Assembly (NCBI GenBank): GCA_029558835.1
Contig: JAKQDH010000143.1
Coordinates: 110,398 to 174,397 of the forward strand
Direction of reading: 5' to 3'
Source of the DNA: Planctomycetota bacterium
Lineage (GTDB): Bacteria > Planctomycetota > Phycisphaerae > UBA1845
DNA: 64,000 nucleotides
Positions 19,179 to 27,957 of the stretch are shown in pieces. Below the pieces are notes generated by a model. That model saw only the letters and a list, made by a program, of their open reading frames with translations, made no database searches and had not been told where the DNA came from. Within the stretch, counting starts at the first letter, position 1; the number at the start of each line of letters is the position of its first letter. Both the position numbers and the translations under genes were made by a program.

Positions 19179-20363
19179 ATGAGGAACTTGGCGCTTGTGT
19201 GTGCGTTGTTGTGCGGCGCTACGGCCGCCTTCGGCGCGGACCTGAACATCCAGGTGCAGAGTGGTGGCCAGAGCGAGGTCAACGTGGCACCGGGTGCGAC
19301 GGTCAACTACGCAATTGTGGGAACGTTGAGCGACGCGAATAACGAAGGCTTGGCCCTTTTTGGTCTGGATCTGTCGTTCACGGGCGGCGCGCTGACCCCG
19401 GCCGACATTCCGACCACTGCCCCGATGGATGCCTTCGCCAGCGGTGCAGGCACCAACAACAAGGGTATCAACAACCCGCAGGGCTTCGGCGGCACGGTGA
19501 TCGGCGGCAACCTCATTCAGGTTGGTGGTGGGCAGAACACCATCATGAACCCGGGTCCGCCCAGCTACCCGCCTTACCCGCTGGGTCCGGTCGTCACCGG
19601 TGTGGCGTGGACCTCGGAGGTGCTGGTCACCGGCTCGTTGACGGCTCCCATGACTCTGGCTACCTACACCCTGTCGGTCAACCCGGCCACGTTGTTCGCC
19701 AACGTGATCAAGGACGGCGAGGACGGCAACCCGTTCTGGGCCACCGAGGCCGCCGGCGTGGGCACGATCACCAACTTGACCATCGTCGTGAGCGTCGAGG
19801 ACTGCCACGTCGCCGGCAGCAACCCGGTGGATGGCTGGATTGACGCACGCACCCCGGTGAGCAGTACGGCCCCCTATGACCCGGTGGGTTGGACCTCCGT
19901 CGAGATCACGTTCAACGACGAGTGCGATGCGTCCGGTCTGGTAGCGGCGGACTTCGCGCTGACCGAAATCTGCCAGGTCGGCCGTTGCGACGGCGTTGCC
20001 CCGAGCGTTGCCAACGTGAGCGGTGCCGGCAACGTAGCTACGGTAACCTTCGACCGTCCGATCGATCCCGAGACCTGGACGACCATCAGCCTCGTTGGTG
20101 GTTCGGGCACCGATAGGGTCCGGCTGGGCTTCCTGCCGGCCGACTGCGACGGCAGCCGTACCGCCAACGCCCAGGACATTAACCAGGTGATTAACCGGAT
20201 CAACCTGGCATTCGGCGGCGGATCGCCGTTGATGCACGAGACCGACATCAACCGGTCCGGGAGCATTACCGTTGCCGACATGCTGAGTCTGATCAACCTG
20301 CTGAACGGCGTAAGCCCGTCGCCGACGGCCTACTTCGGCAAGACGCTGCCCGCTATGCCGTAA
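19179..20363 (+). CDS. Secreted protein with C-terminal dockerin-like domain
   Basis: A 394-aa exported protein with a classic signal peptide (RNLALVCALLCGATAAFGAD) and GAGGAGAAA before ATG 19179. The N-terminal half (about 25-170) has strand-rich sequence reminiscent of cohesin-like or extracellular beta-sandwich modules, then a domain with GWTSVEITFND and VATVTFDRPID. Residues about 325-385 form two dockerin-type calcium repeats: DCDGSRTANAQDINQVINRIN and DINRSGSITVADMLSLINLLN. In planctomycetes such modules are common on surface proteins and need not imply a cellulosome. A strong terminator-like hairpin follows at 20420-20462. No catalytic motif is visible. Confidence 0.82.
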   Translation: MRNLALVCALLCGATAAFGADLNIQVQSGGQSEVNVAPGATVNYAIVGTLSDANNEGLALFGLDLSFTGGALTPADIPTTAPMDAFASGAGTNNKGINNPQGFGGTVIGGNLIQVGGGQNTIMNPGPPSYPPYPLGPVVTGVAWTSEVLVTGSLTAPMTLATYTLSVNPATLFANVIKDGEDGNPFWATEAAGVGTITNLTIVVSVEDCHVAGSNPVDGWIDARTPVSSTAPYDPVGWTSVEITFNDECDASGLVAADFALTEICQVGRCDGVAPSVANVSGAGNVATVTFDRPIDPETWTTISLVGGSGTDRVRLGFLPADCDGSRTANAQDINQVINRINLAFGGGSPLMHETDINRSGSITVADMLSLINLLNGVSPSPTAYFGKTLPAMP

Positions 20364-20419
20364 GGCAACGAGAACAGGTGCCGTGGCTGGTCGACGACCA
20401 GCGCGAGCCCGATGAAACC

Positions 20420-20468
20420 AGCGTGTGCCACCGCTCCGCACCAGCGGGCAGTGGCACACGCTCTTTTG
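20420..20468 (+). terminator. Rho-independent terminator after the dockerin gene
   Basis: A perfect 12-bp stem, AGCGTGTGCCAC (20420-20431) with GTGGCACACGCT (20451-20462), is followed by CTTTT. It lies 57 bases after the dockerin stop codon. Confidence 0.8.
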
Positions 20469-20569
20469 GGCGCTGCGGTCCGGATGGGTGGTGCGCCGGA
20501 GCCGGGAGCACGGGGCGGGCTGCCACGCCCGCAACGCGGCCCCCAGGGATTCGGTGTCCTCGCACGCCG

Positions 20570-20776
20570 TCAGCTCTTCCCGCAGCAGTGCTTGTACTTC
20601 TTACCGCTGCCACAGGGGCAGGGATCGTTTCGTTTGGTCTTCCCCTCCGCCTGGATCGGCTCCACCGGCGGCGGAAGCGGGGGTTCATCCTCCGTAGGCA
20701 GTTGCTTGCGGTGTTCCTCGTCCCGCTCCCGTTTCTTGCGGAACTTCTCGATGCCTGGGTCTTCGCGTTTTGCCAT
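20570..20776 (-). CDS. Small SEC-C zinc-binding motif protein
   Basis: A 68-aa protein from ATG 20776 with GGAGG about nine bases upstream. The N-terminus is highly charged ([22 protein letters not shown]). The C-terminus is a textbook SEC-C motif, [17 protein letters not shown], in which Cys-x-Cys and Cys-Cys bind zinc as in the SecA tail. Free-standing SEC-C proteins are common and mostly uncharacterised; some bind nucleic acid or ribosome-associated factors. The gene is monocistronic and convergent with the dockerin gene. Confidence 0.88.
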   Translation of the reverse strand: MAKREDPGIEKFRKKRERDEEHRKQLPTEDEPPLPPPVEPIQAEGKTKRNDPCPCGSGKKYKHCCGKS

Positions 20777-21552
20777 GAGTACGCCTCCGCAACCTCGTCG
20801 CCCCTGTTCCCTGAGCCCCGCGGTAAGCCACTGCCACCTTCTATCGGCACGGCCCGGCGTCCCGTGATACCCTTCCCCTGACGACCGCGCGGCCCGGCCG
20901 AGCTGGTGCGTCCGCGCCGGGATGCGTCCGGACGCACGACGGCGGCCGTACCCCACGCCGCCGCAACCCCCCGGGGGCGACAACCCCGCTACCTCAGGAG
21001 GCCCCCCCGGACTCACGCGGTCGCTCCTGACTGTCGCCCCCTTGTCGTATGCGGTCAAAGACAGCTACATTCTCCCCGGTTGCGTCCACTTTGCCAGGAG
21101 CGAATCGTACCCGATGCCGTTCGGAGCCGTAATCAAGTTGGCAAGCTGGGGCCACCGGCGACCTCTCGTCGCGGCGACGACCTGCGCCGTGGGCGTTGAA
21201 CTGGCCGCACCCCTGAGCACCGTGCTCCTGCACTACGCCGCGTGCGGGTTCCTTGTGCTCACGACCGGGAGGCCGCGCCCCGAGGGTACGAGCATCCCTG
21301 CTGCGAGTCCCTACTCGCTCTGTCCCCGTGGGCAGCGGGCAGGCACATGCGGGCAGTGGGGGCATCCCCGGCGTTCGCGGGCGCCGCAGCCGGAAGCCTG
21401 CTCGGCGTGCCCGATGCGAAGGTCAATGCGGCGCGCGGGGTCGGAGTCGCTCCAGGATGCAGGTGGCCGACCTTCTCCGGCTCGGGCAAACATCGGTACA
21501 GGCCCGATAGTACGGGTGGCCCTGTAGCGGGCCGTAGCGGAGAGCGGGTGTC
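20777..21552. other. Intergenic region, no supported gene
   Basis: About 775 bases between divergent genes. A plus-strand frame of about 200 codons (20922-21527) exists, but its composition (Pro/Arg/Ala runs) and lack of homology or ribosome-binding site argue against coding. Nothing else was recognised. Confidence 0.4.
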
Positions 21553-22524
21553 GTGCAGGACGTTGAACTTCCCGGTTTCAAGATCGAACGGGTGATCGGC
21601 ATCGGTGCCCGCTCGCGCATCTACGAGGCTCTGGAGGAAGCCACCGGGAACAAGTTCGCCGTCAAGCGGGTCGTCCGCAACACCCCGGACGATGATCGCT
21701 TCATCGACCAGGTGGAGAAGGAGTTCGAGGTCAGCAGTCGGCTGGAGCATCCCTTCCTGCGCAAGAGCTTCCACCTGCACCGGCTGCGCAAGCGGTTGCA
21801 GACGAAGGAAGTGCTGCTGGTCATGGAGTACGTGTTTGGCGTCGGGCTGGACCGACAGGTCCCCAACCGCCTCCACCAGTTCCTGGTGCTCTTCCGCAAG
21901 GTGGCGACGGCCCTGAATGCCCTGCACGAGATGGGCTACCTCCACGCCGACATGAAGCCCAACAACATCCTCCGCGGGCCGCAGGGACTGGTGAAGATCA
22001 TCGACTTCGGGCACGCCTGTCCGATCGGGCAGCGCAAGGACCGCATCCAGGGTACCCCTGACTACATTGCCCCTGAGCAGGTCCGTCGGTTACCTCTGGA
22101 CCAGCGCACCGACGTTTTCAACCTGGGGGCCACGATGTATTGGACCTTGACGCTGGAGAACTTCCCGACGGAGCTGCGCGTGCCCGACTCGATGGGGGGT
22201 ACCTACCTCATCACGGCCGACCGCCCCCTGGCACCCATCGAAATCAACGAGAAGATCCCCGTGGCCCTGTCCAAGCTGATCATGGACTGTTGCAGTGAGA
22301 ATCCGCTCGACCGACCCGCGGACATGCGTCAACTGGACGCGCGTCTGGCAACCGTGCAGAAACTGTGGCTGAAGCAGCGCGACAAGCTGATGAGCGAGTA
22401 TCGTCGCTCCCTGGGCTTGCCGCCCCTCACCCGGCCGGCTCCCACTGGTACGCAGGGTCCCAGCCTCGCGCCGCCCGACGAGCCGATCTTCGGTCCCGAT
22501 TCGCCGGAGGAGGAGGAACCATGA
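21553..22524 (+). CDS. Cytoplasmic Ser/Thr protein kinase, coupled to a phosphatase gene
   Basis: A 323-aa soluble kinase starting at GTG 21553. The kinase domain spans about 8-275: a degenerate glycine loop GIGARSRIYEA, Lys38 in FAVKRV, the catalytic loop HADMKPNNIL with Asp133 (His-Ala-Asp in place of His-Arg-Asp), DFG 151-153 and APEQ. The missing Arg marks it as a non-RD kinase, which usually does not need activation-loop phosphorylation. The C-terminal tail is Pro- and Glu-rich. Its TGA stop overlaps the ATG of the phosphoesterase gene (ATGA at 22521), so the two are translationally coupled and probably oppose each other on common substrates. Confidence 0.9.
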   Translation: MQDVELPGFKIERVIGIGARSRIYEALEEATGNKFAVKRVVRNTPDDDRFIDQVEKEFEVSSRLEHPFLRKSFHLHRLRKRLQTKEVLLVMEYVFGVGLDRQVPNRLHQFLVLFRKVATALNALHEMGYLHADMKPNNILRGPQGLVKIIDFGHACPIGQRKDRIQGTPDYIAPEQVRRLPLDQRTDVFNLGATMYWTLTLENFPTELRVPDSMGGTYLITADRPLAPIEINEKIPVALSKLIMDCCSENPLDRPADMRQLDARLATVQKLWLKQRDKLMSEYRRSLGLPPLTRPAPTGTQGPSLAPPDEPIFGPDSPEEEEP

Positions 22525-23375
22525 ACGACGCCGCCCAAGCCGCCGACACCTTCGCCCAGGCCGCCCAACTCAATCGGGAAGATCCCCTGCTGCGTGGGTG
22601 CCTGCTGCGGTTTCCCGACTTCGGGCAGCTCGTGGTCACTGGCGACCTGCACGGACACGGCCGGAACTTCGAACGGCTGGAGCGCTACTGCGACCTGGAG
22701 CATGCCGGGGCCCGCCACGTCGTGCTGCACGAGATCATCCACGAGGACCCGAACGTCACCGGCCACGACCGATCCTGCGAGGTGCTGCTGGCGGCGGCCG
22801 CCTGGAAGTGCGCGTTTCCCGACCAAGTCCACTTTCTCCAGAGCAATCATGAGCTTGCGCAACTGACCGGGCACGAGATCAGCAAGAACGGGCGTGTGGT
22901 AACCGCCGACTTCGAGGCGGGGCTGGCCGCCGTCTTCGGGGCGGCACATGCCCCGCGCGTCCTGGAGGCGATTCGGAGTTTCATCCGCTCGCTGCCCCTG
23001 GCCGGGCGCACCGCCCATCGCGTCTTTGTGGCCCATTCGGTCCCCGGCCCCCGCGATCTGCCGGCGTTCGACCCTGCGATTCTCCAGCGCTCGCTGACGG
23101 ACGCGGATCTGTTCGAGCGGGGCCCGGTGCACGCCCTGGTTTGGGGACGCTACCAGACGGAAGCGTCCCTCGAGGCCCTCCGCGCCTCCCTGGATGCCGA
23201 CTTCTTCATCTGCGGGCACCAGCCGCAGGAGGCAGGCTACGAAGTGCTCTATGACCGCCTGGTGATCCTGGCCAGCGACCACAACCACGGCGTCTTCCTG
23301 CCGCTCGATCTGCGCAAGCCCGCGACCCTCGACTCCCTCACGGCAGCCATCCGTCCGCTGGCAAGTCTGCCGTGA
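22521..23375 (+). CDS. Metallophosphoesterase, PPP-type protein phosphatase-like
   Basis: A 284-aa protein whose ATG overlaps the preceding kinase stop; GGAGGAGGAA lies directly upstream, which fixes this start over a longer reading. The metal-binding signatures of calcineurin-like phosphatases are present: GDLHGH (41-46), SNHE (108-111), a later AHSVPGP and GHQPQEAGYEVL. These bind two metal ions and hydrolyse phosphoesters. Genetic coupling to a kinase suggests a protein phosphatase. The family normally has a GDxxDRG motif; here the corresponding segment is HEIIHEDPNVTGHDRS, so substrate choice may differ. Confidence 0.85.
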   Translation: MNDAAQAADTFAQAAQLNREDPLLRGCLLRFPDFGQLVVTGDLHGHGRNFERLERYCDLEHAGARHVVLHEIIHEDPNVTGHDRSCEVLLAAAAWKCAFPDQVHFLQSNHELAQLTGHEISKNGRVVTADFEAGLAAVFGAAHAPRVLEAIRSFIRSLPLAGRTAHRVFVAHSVPGPRDLPAFDPAILQRSLTDADLFERGPVHALVWGRYQTEASLEALRASLDADFFICGHQPQEAGYEVLYDRLVILASDHNHGVFLPLDLRKPATLDSLTAAIRPLASLP

Positions 23376-23456
23376 AGTGCGTATGATACCCGTAGTCGCC
23401 GGTGGGGGCCGGCGAGGGGTCGCCTGCATGTCCGGCCGGTGGATGGAGCCCGTAAG

Positions 23457-24488
23457 ATGCGTCACGGTCACTGCCATGTCGCATGCTGCTTGACCGGCCG
23501 CGTTCGGCAACGACACCGGCGGGGCTTCACCCTGATCGAACTGCTCGTGGTGATTTCCATCATCGCCCTGCTGATTTCCATAGCGATGCCTTCGCTGCGG
23601 GGCGCCCGTGATCAGGCCAAGCAGACCGTTTGCCGGGCCAATCTGCGCTCCATCAACACCGCCCTGCTGGCTTACGTCAGTGAGTATGACTGCTACCCGG
23701 TGCTCTTCCGCGTCAACGTCAACAACTGCAACCGGGTGAGCTGGGCCACCTGGAGCTTCGGCGGTTGGACGGGACGGGACTACTTCACCTACTGCGACGC
23801 GGAGGGCAGCGGCACCCACTGCTACCAGACGTACCAGCGTCCGCTCAGCGTCTACATGCTGGAGCCGTACGCCGTGGCGCCCGATCGCAAAGGGCCGGAC
23901 AACGTGTTCGGCACGCCCGATGACCAGGTGACGGAGATGCCGGTGTATCGTTGCCCGGCCGACACCGTCTCCACCCAGTGGCGCTGGAACTACGGCAGCA
24001 ACTGGGACACCGCTGACGTGCCCCCGGCAGTGCGCGAGATGTCGGCGTATGAGCAGTGCGGATCGAGCTACCAGATGAATTACTACTGGTTCTACCAGGC
24101 CCGCGCACGGGCGGTGGTGAGCGCCGGTCCGTGTGCGGTCAAGCGGCGTTGGGAGGCGGCCTTCGACATCGGCAGGAACATCTGGCGACGGGCGGACGAG
24201 TTTGCCGGGGCCTCACGGTTCGTGACCTTAGCCGAGGACCCGTTCGATTGGGGCATTGCCCAGAGCTTGTCCAGTTCGGCCGACGGCGAGGCGGGCCCAG
24301 ACTTTCAGCACGCCTATACCGGGCTCCAGACGCTCGGGCTCCACGGCAAGTGGTCACGCCACATGGTGTCGTTCTTGGACGGGCACGTGGATTACCTGCT
24401 GGCCGACACCCGCTACCAACGCGAAGCCGTCTGGACCGTCACCAACGAACGCTGGTATGACACCCGCCGCCGTGAGAACTGCCCGTAG
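23457..24488 (+). CDS. Prepilin-type N-terminal methylation domain protein (pseudopilin-like)
   Basis: A 343-aa protein; I chose ATG 23457 with GGATGGAG upstream rather than the GTG at 23439. A basic leader ends in RRGFTLIELLVVISIIALLIS, the type IV prepilin peptidase site (cleavage after Gly) and hydrophobic helix. The long C-terminal domain ends with HMVSFLDGHVDYL, the DG motif found in the abundant planctomycete/Lentisphaera H-X9-DG family. These proteins are thought to be exported through a type II secretion or pilus-like apparatus; their roles are unknown. The gene follows the kinase/phosphatase pair by 81 bp but need not be functionally linked. Confidence 0.9.
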   Translation: MRHGHCHVACCLTGRVRQRHRRGFTLIELLVVISIIALLISIAMPSLRGARDQAKQTVCRANLRSINTALLAYVSEYDCYPVLFRVNVNNCNRVSWATWSFGGWTGRDYFTYCDAEGSGTHCYQTYQRPLSVYMLEPYAVAPDRKGPDNVFGTPDDQVTEMPVYRCPADTVSTQWRWNYGSNWDTADVPPAVREMSAYEQCGSSYQMNYYWFYQARARAVVSAGPCAVKRRWEAAFDIGRNIWRRADEFAGASRFVTLAEDPFDWGIAQSLSSSADGEAGPDFQHAYTGLQTLGLHGKWSRHMVSFLDGHVDYLLADTRYQREAVWTVTNERWYDTRRRENCP

Positions 24489-24974
24489 TCTCTGCCGCAC
24501 GCGTTCTGCCTCATCCTCAAGTACGCTGTTGACGGCTGCACTCGTACCTGCTGCTGTGGCGGAGGGGCGCGGGGGAGGTCCACCCCGGTCGATGGGGGGG
24601 GCACGCGGTGGGCAGACGAGATCACACGCCCCCGCGCGGAGCCCCCCGTTCGAGGTGCCCCCGGTGGCGTGCGGGCCGCCGGCGGGGCCGGTCGGCGCAG
24701 GCCGGAGCCTACTCGAACCGGTCCGCCGGCAGGCACCTTGGGGTGTTGGGATTCTGGCGACGCAGGCGCAGATTCCTTTCATTGACTTCAAGCGCAACGT
24801 CCACAAACGGCGCGAACTGTGGGTTAAGGAACGTCAGTTGCGCAACCTTCGGCAGGGGACGAAGTTAGCGGACGAACGGTCGTTTTGGGCTGGGAGCGCT
24901 GGGGTTGTGGGCAGTTTTGGGCAATGCGTTGCCGCAGAAATTTCACAGGCTCTTTGATTCCATAACTACGTGTC
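24489..24974. other. Intergenic region, no supported gene
   Basis: About 485 bases before the nrdJ regulatory region. A frame continuing to 24957 exists but has no start, ribosome-binding site or homology. The last 100 bases become AT-rich toward the promoter. Confidence 0.4.
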
Positions 24975-25021
24975 ATACATAAGCTTGTGTTCACGTAAGA
25001 ACGACACCCAATATCTAGTGT
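24975..25021 (+). promoter_or_regulatory. Pair of NrdR boxes upstream of nrdJ
   Basis: ACCCAATATCTAGTGT at 25006-25021 matches 14 of 16 positions of the NrdR box consensus (ACACwATATATwGTGT). A weaker box, ATACATAAGCTTGTGT, lies at 24975-24990 (11 of 16). The boxes start 31 bases apart, three helical turns, which is the usual arrangement. NrdR represses ribonucleotide reductase genes in response to ATP/dATP. The -35 element starts six bases further downstream. Confidence 0.75.
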
Positions 25022-25027
25022 TTATCC

Positions 25028-25056
25028 TTGACGATTACCGAATCGTGGGGTAGTAT
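25028..25056 (+). promoter_or_regulatory. Sigma-70-type promoter of nrdJ
   Basis: TTGACG at 25028-25033 and TAGTAT at 25051-25056 are separated by exactly 17 bases. Transcription would begin near 25063, giving an untranslated leader of about 210 bases. Confidence 0.65.
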
Positions 25057-25070
25057 CAACCTGTCGGAGC

Positions 25071-25190
25071 GACGCTGAGCGAGCGTCAAGCTGCGGTCGA
25101 CACGTCCCGTTCTGGGACGGTGGGAGAGTGGTTTCAGCCTCAGGTGCGGCAACCGGTTTCGGTGCGGCGGCCGTAGGGATACGGCCGCTG
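25071..25190 (+). ncRNA. Structured 5' leader of nrdJ with three consecutive hairpins
   Basis: Three perfect or near-perfect hairpins follow one another: GACGCT/AGCGTC (25071-25087), CGTCCC/GGGACG (25103-25119) and an 11-bp stem closing a GGGA (GNRA-type) tetraloop (25165-25190, inner arms CGGCCGTA/TACGGCCG). The hallmark B12 box of cobalamin riboswitches is not visible. It may be a cis-regulatory leader or simply stable GC-rich RNA. Confidence 0.45.
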
Positions 25191-25274
25191 GCGGTGTGAT
25201 TTGGTCGTGCCTGTTCGGCGTAAGGATGGGCCTTGAGGGCCGGCTGCTATCGTCGGTGGGAGCGTGGTGGCGGT

Positions 25275-27893
25275 ATGTCGGAAGCCGGGATGGCAACGTG
25301 CGGTCTGGGTGGCACGGATGCGGTGCGGAAGTCGGACCTTGGCCTGTCGGCCAATGCTCTGCGGGTATTGAAGGCGCGGTACCTGCGGAAGGACGAGGCC
25401 GGCCGGTGCGTCGAGTCCCCGCGTGACCTGTTTCGACGGGTTGCCGGGGCGGTGGCCGAGGCCGAGCTCCGCTACAACCCCGACCCGGACAGCCGTAGCG
25501 AGTGGGAAGAGCGCTTCTATCATCTCATGGTGGAACGGCGTTTCCTGCCCAACAGCCCGACGCTCATGAACGCGGGTCGCGAGATGGGCATGCTCAGCGC
25601 ATGCTTTGTGCTCCCCGTGGGAGACAGCGTCAACGAGATTTTCGACGCCATCAAGAACACCGCGTTGATCCAGAAGGCCGGGGGCGGGACCGGCTTCGCG
25701 TTCGACCGCCTGCGCCCCACCGGCGATTACATCAGCAGTTCGGGGGGAACGACGAGCGGACCGATCTCGTTCTGGCGGGCGTTCAGTGAGGCGACGAACG
25801 CCATTCAGCAGGGCGCGTTCCGGCGCGGGGCCAACATGGGCATGCTGAGCCTGGAACACCCCGACGTCCTCAAGTTCCTGCACGCCAAGGAAGACCTGAC
25901 CCAGTTCACCAACTACAACATTTCGGTCAAGGTGAGCGATGCGTGGATGCAGGTATTGGCAGCCACTCCGGACGCGCCGCACGTGGTACGCAACCCGCGC
26001 ACGGGGCGGCGTTACCTGCTGCCGCGCGACCTGGACATCCGCGGCTATGATCTGCGTACGCTGGTGGAGTGGGAGGAGGACAGTCCGCAACCGACCGGGC
26101 GTTTCTATACCTACCGCGAAATCTGGAACATCATTGTCACCAACGCCCACCGGACCGGCGAACCGGGCGTGGTGTTCATCGACCGCGTCAATGAGCACAA
26201 CCCGACGCCGCAACTGGGTTCCATCGAGGCGACGAACCCGTGCGGCGAGCAGCCGCTGCTGCCCTACGAGGCGTGCAATCTGGGGAGCGTGAACCTGGCG
26301 GCGTTCGTGCGCGGCGCGGATCACGGCCCGGGCAGCGTGGACTGGGACGCCCTGCGGCAGGCGGTGCACGAGTCGGTGCGTTACCTGGACGACGTGATCG
26401 ACGTGAACAACTACCCGATCCCCGAAATCGCCCAGGTGTGCCGGGGCAACCGCAAGATCGGCCTGGGAATCATGGGGTTTGCGGATGCCCTGTACCTGCT
26501 GCGCGTGCCGTACGACAGCGAGGAGGGCGTGGCCTGGGGCGAGCGCTTCATGAAGTTCGTGAACGACGAAGCGCACAACTACAGCGAGCTGCTCGCCCAC
26601 GAACGGGGCTGCTTCCCCCATTGGGAAGGCAGCATCTACGAGACCAAGCATCATCGTCCCCAGCGGAATGCCACTTGCACGACGGTGGCGCCTACGGGTA
26701 CGATCAGCATCATCGCCGGTTGTTCCGGGGGGATCGAGCCGCTCTTCAGCTTGGCGTTCTACCGCAACGTGCTGCGGGGTCAGGACGAAGGTGAAGGGCC
26801 CATGATTGAGATCAACCCCGTCTTCGAGGCCGTGGCGCGGGAACGGGGCATTTTGAGCGAGGGTTTGATGGAGCGTCTTGCCACGGACGGCACCCTCGCC
26901 CACCTTCCCGACATTCCCGAGGACATCCGGCGCGTATTCACGTGTGCCCACGACGTTTTCCCCGAGTGGCACGTTCGCATGCAGGCCGCTTTCCAGCGGC
27001 ATTGCGACTCGTCGATTTCCAAGACGATCAACTTCGCGCACGAGGCGACCGCAGAGGACGTCGCCCTGATCTACAAGTTGGCGTTCCAACTCCAGTGCAA
27101 GGGTGTGACCGTGTATCGGGACCGCTGCCGTGAGGAGCAACCCATGGCGCTCAAGGCTGGCGCCAAGCCCGGAGCCAAGCGCAGCGAGCGTGGAGTGATC
27201 CCGGCGGACGCGGACCTCGAGCCGGCCACCCTGCCGGAGATCACCAGCGGCGTGCGGGTGCGGCAACTGACGCCGTTCGGCAACATGCACATCAACATCA
27301 CGGTTGATCCGCGCACGGAACGCGAGTTGGAGGTCTTTGCGCAACTCGGCAAGGGCGGGGATCTGGCCAACAGCGATCTGGAGGCCATCTGCCGAATGGT
27401 CAGTCTCTGGCTGCGTTCCGGCGGTCGGCTGGACACCGTGATCCGGCAGCTCCACGGCATCGGATCGAGCTTGCAGGTGTCCACGAAGGAGGGGCGGATC
27501 ATGAGCCTGGGCGACGGCCTTGCACGCGCACTGCAAAAATACAAGCAGGTGAAGGCGCAGTTTGGGCTCAAGGCGCTGTTGATGGGGGAGTGCAGCCTGG
27601 ACGCGGCCGGCGCGCCGGGCGCGTCGCCGAAGGGGAACGGGAGCGGTTCATTGGCGGACGGGAATGGCGATTCCAGTCTCGGCGGGAACGGCAAGGGCAA
27701 TGGGAGTGGGCACGGGCACGCGAAGCACCGGCTGCCGGCGGATCGGAACATTCTGGGATGCGGATGCGGAAACGTCGGCGGGATACACTGGCAGCAGGCC
27801 CAGTACAAGGTTATTTGCCCAGACTGCCATTCGAGCCTAAGATTTAGCGAGGGTTGCATCCGCTGTGACTCGTGCGGGTACGCGGAATGCTAG
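25275..27893 (+). CDS. nrdJ: Vitamin B12-dependent (class II) ribonucleotide reductase
   Basis: An 872-aa enzyme that reduces ribonucleotides to deoxyribonucleotides using adenosylcobalamin to make a thiyl radical. The start is ATG 25275. Cys110 and Cys334 match the reducible disulfide pair, and N321-x-C323-x-E325 in NPCGEQ matches the radical Cys and its catalytic partners (numbering close to the Thermotoga enzyme). PTGTISIIAGCSGGIEP is the conserved phosphate-binding loop. A Gly/Asn/Ser-rich linker (about 775-820) leads to a C-terminal Cys cluster (CPDC, CIRCDSCGYAEC) that resembles the zinc/redox tail of NrdJ. Regulation by NrdR is indicated by the two boxes upstream. No other reductase class is encoded in the window. 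Confidence 0.97.
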   Translation: MSEAGMATCGLGGTDAVRKSDLGLSANALRVLKARYLRKDEAGRCVESPRDLFRRVAGAVAEAELRYNPDPDSRSEWEERFYHLMVERRFLPNSPTLMNAGREMGMLSACFVLPVGDSVNEIFDAIKNTALIQKAGGGTGFAFDRLRPTGDYISSSGGTTSGPISFWRAFSEATNAIQQGAFRRGANMGMLSLEHPDVLKFLHAKEDLTQFTNYNISVKVSDAWMQVLAATPDAPHVVRNPRTGRRYLLPRDLDIRGYDLRTLVEWEEDSPQPTGRFYTYREIWNIIVTNAHRTGEPGVVFIDRVNEHNPTPQLGSIEATNPCGEQPLLPYEACNLGSVNLAAFVRGADHGPGSVDWDALRQAVHESVRYLDDVIDVNNYPIPEIAQVCRGNRKIGLGIMGFADALYLLRVPYDSEEGVAWGERFMKFVNDEAHNYSELLAHERGCFPHWEGSIYETKHHRPQRNATCTTVAPTGTISIIAGCSGGIEPLFSLAFYRNVLRGQDEGEGPMIEINPVFEAVARERGILSEGLMERLATDGTLAHLPDIPEDIRRVFTCAHDVFPEWHVRMQAAFQRHCDSSISKTINFAHEATAEDVALIYKLAFQLQCKGVTVYRDRCREEQPMALKAGAKPGAKRSERGVIPADADLEPATLPEITSGVRVRQLTPFGNMHINITVDPRTERELEVFAQLGKGGDLANSDLEAICRMVSLWLRSGGRLDTVIRQLHGIGSSLQVSTKEGRIMSLGDGLARALQKYKQVKAQFGLKALLMGECSLDAAGAPGASPKGNGSGSLADGNGDSSLGGNGKGNGSGHGHAKHRLPADRNILGCGCGNVGGIHWQQAQYKVICPDCHSSLRFSEGCIRCDSCGYAEC

Positions 27894-27922
27894 GAGAAAT
27901 CGCCCGCGAGGGCGTTTGTTCT

Positions 27923-27951
27923 CGGACGCTGGCGTGCTTGACGTGTATAAT
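27923..27951 (+). promoter_or_regulatory. Promoter with perfect -10 for a candidate small RNA
   Basis: TATAAT at 27946-27951 is a perfect -10. The sequence 17 bases upstream, CGGACG (27923-27928), matches only the central three positions of a -35. It lies 50 bases after nrdJ. Confidence 0.5.
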
Positions 27952-27957
27952 GGGATG

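Noticed and set aside
19029..20534. A ~500-codon minus-strand frame opposite the dockerin gene
   Set aside because: The plus-strand gene has a signal peptide, Shine-Dalgarno, dockerin repeats and terminator; the antisense frame has none.
20922..21527. A ~200-codon plus-strand frame in the gap before the kinase gene
   Set aside because: Composition is low-complexity and there is no ribosome-binding site or homology.
22329..23819. A ~500-codon minus-strand frame opposite the phosphatase and pseudopilin genes
   Set aside because: It crosses two genes with clear motifs and shows no ribosome-binding site or domain.
25063..25274. Cobalamin riboswitch upstream of nrdJ
   Set aside because: Hairpins are present but the conserved B12 box and core are not visible, so I did not name it.
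25140..27536. A ~800-codon minus-strand frame opposite nrdJ
   Set aside because: nrdJ is unmistakable on the other strand; the antisense frame is a GC-bias artefact.
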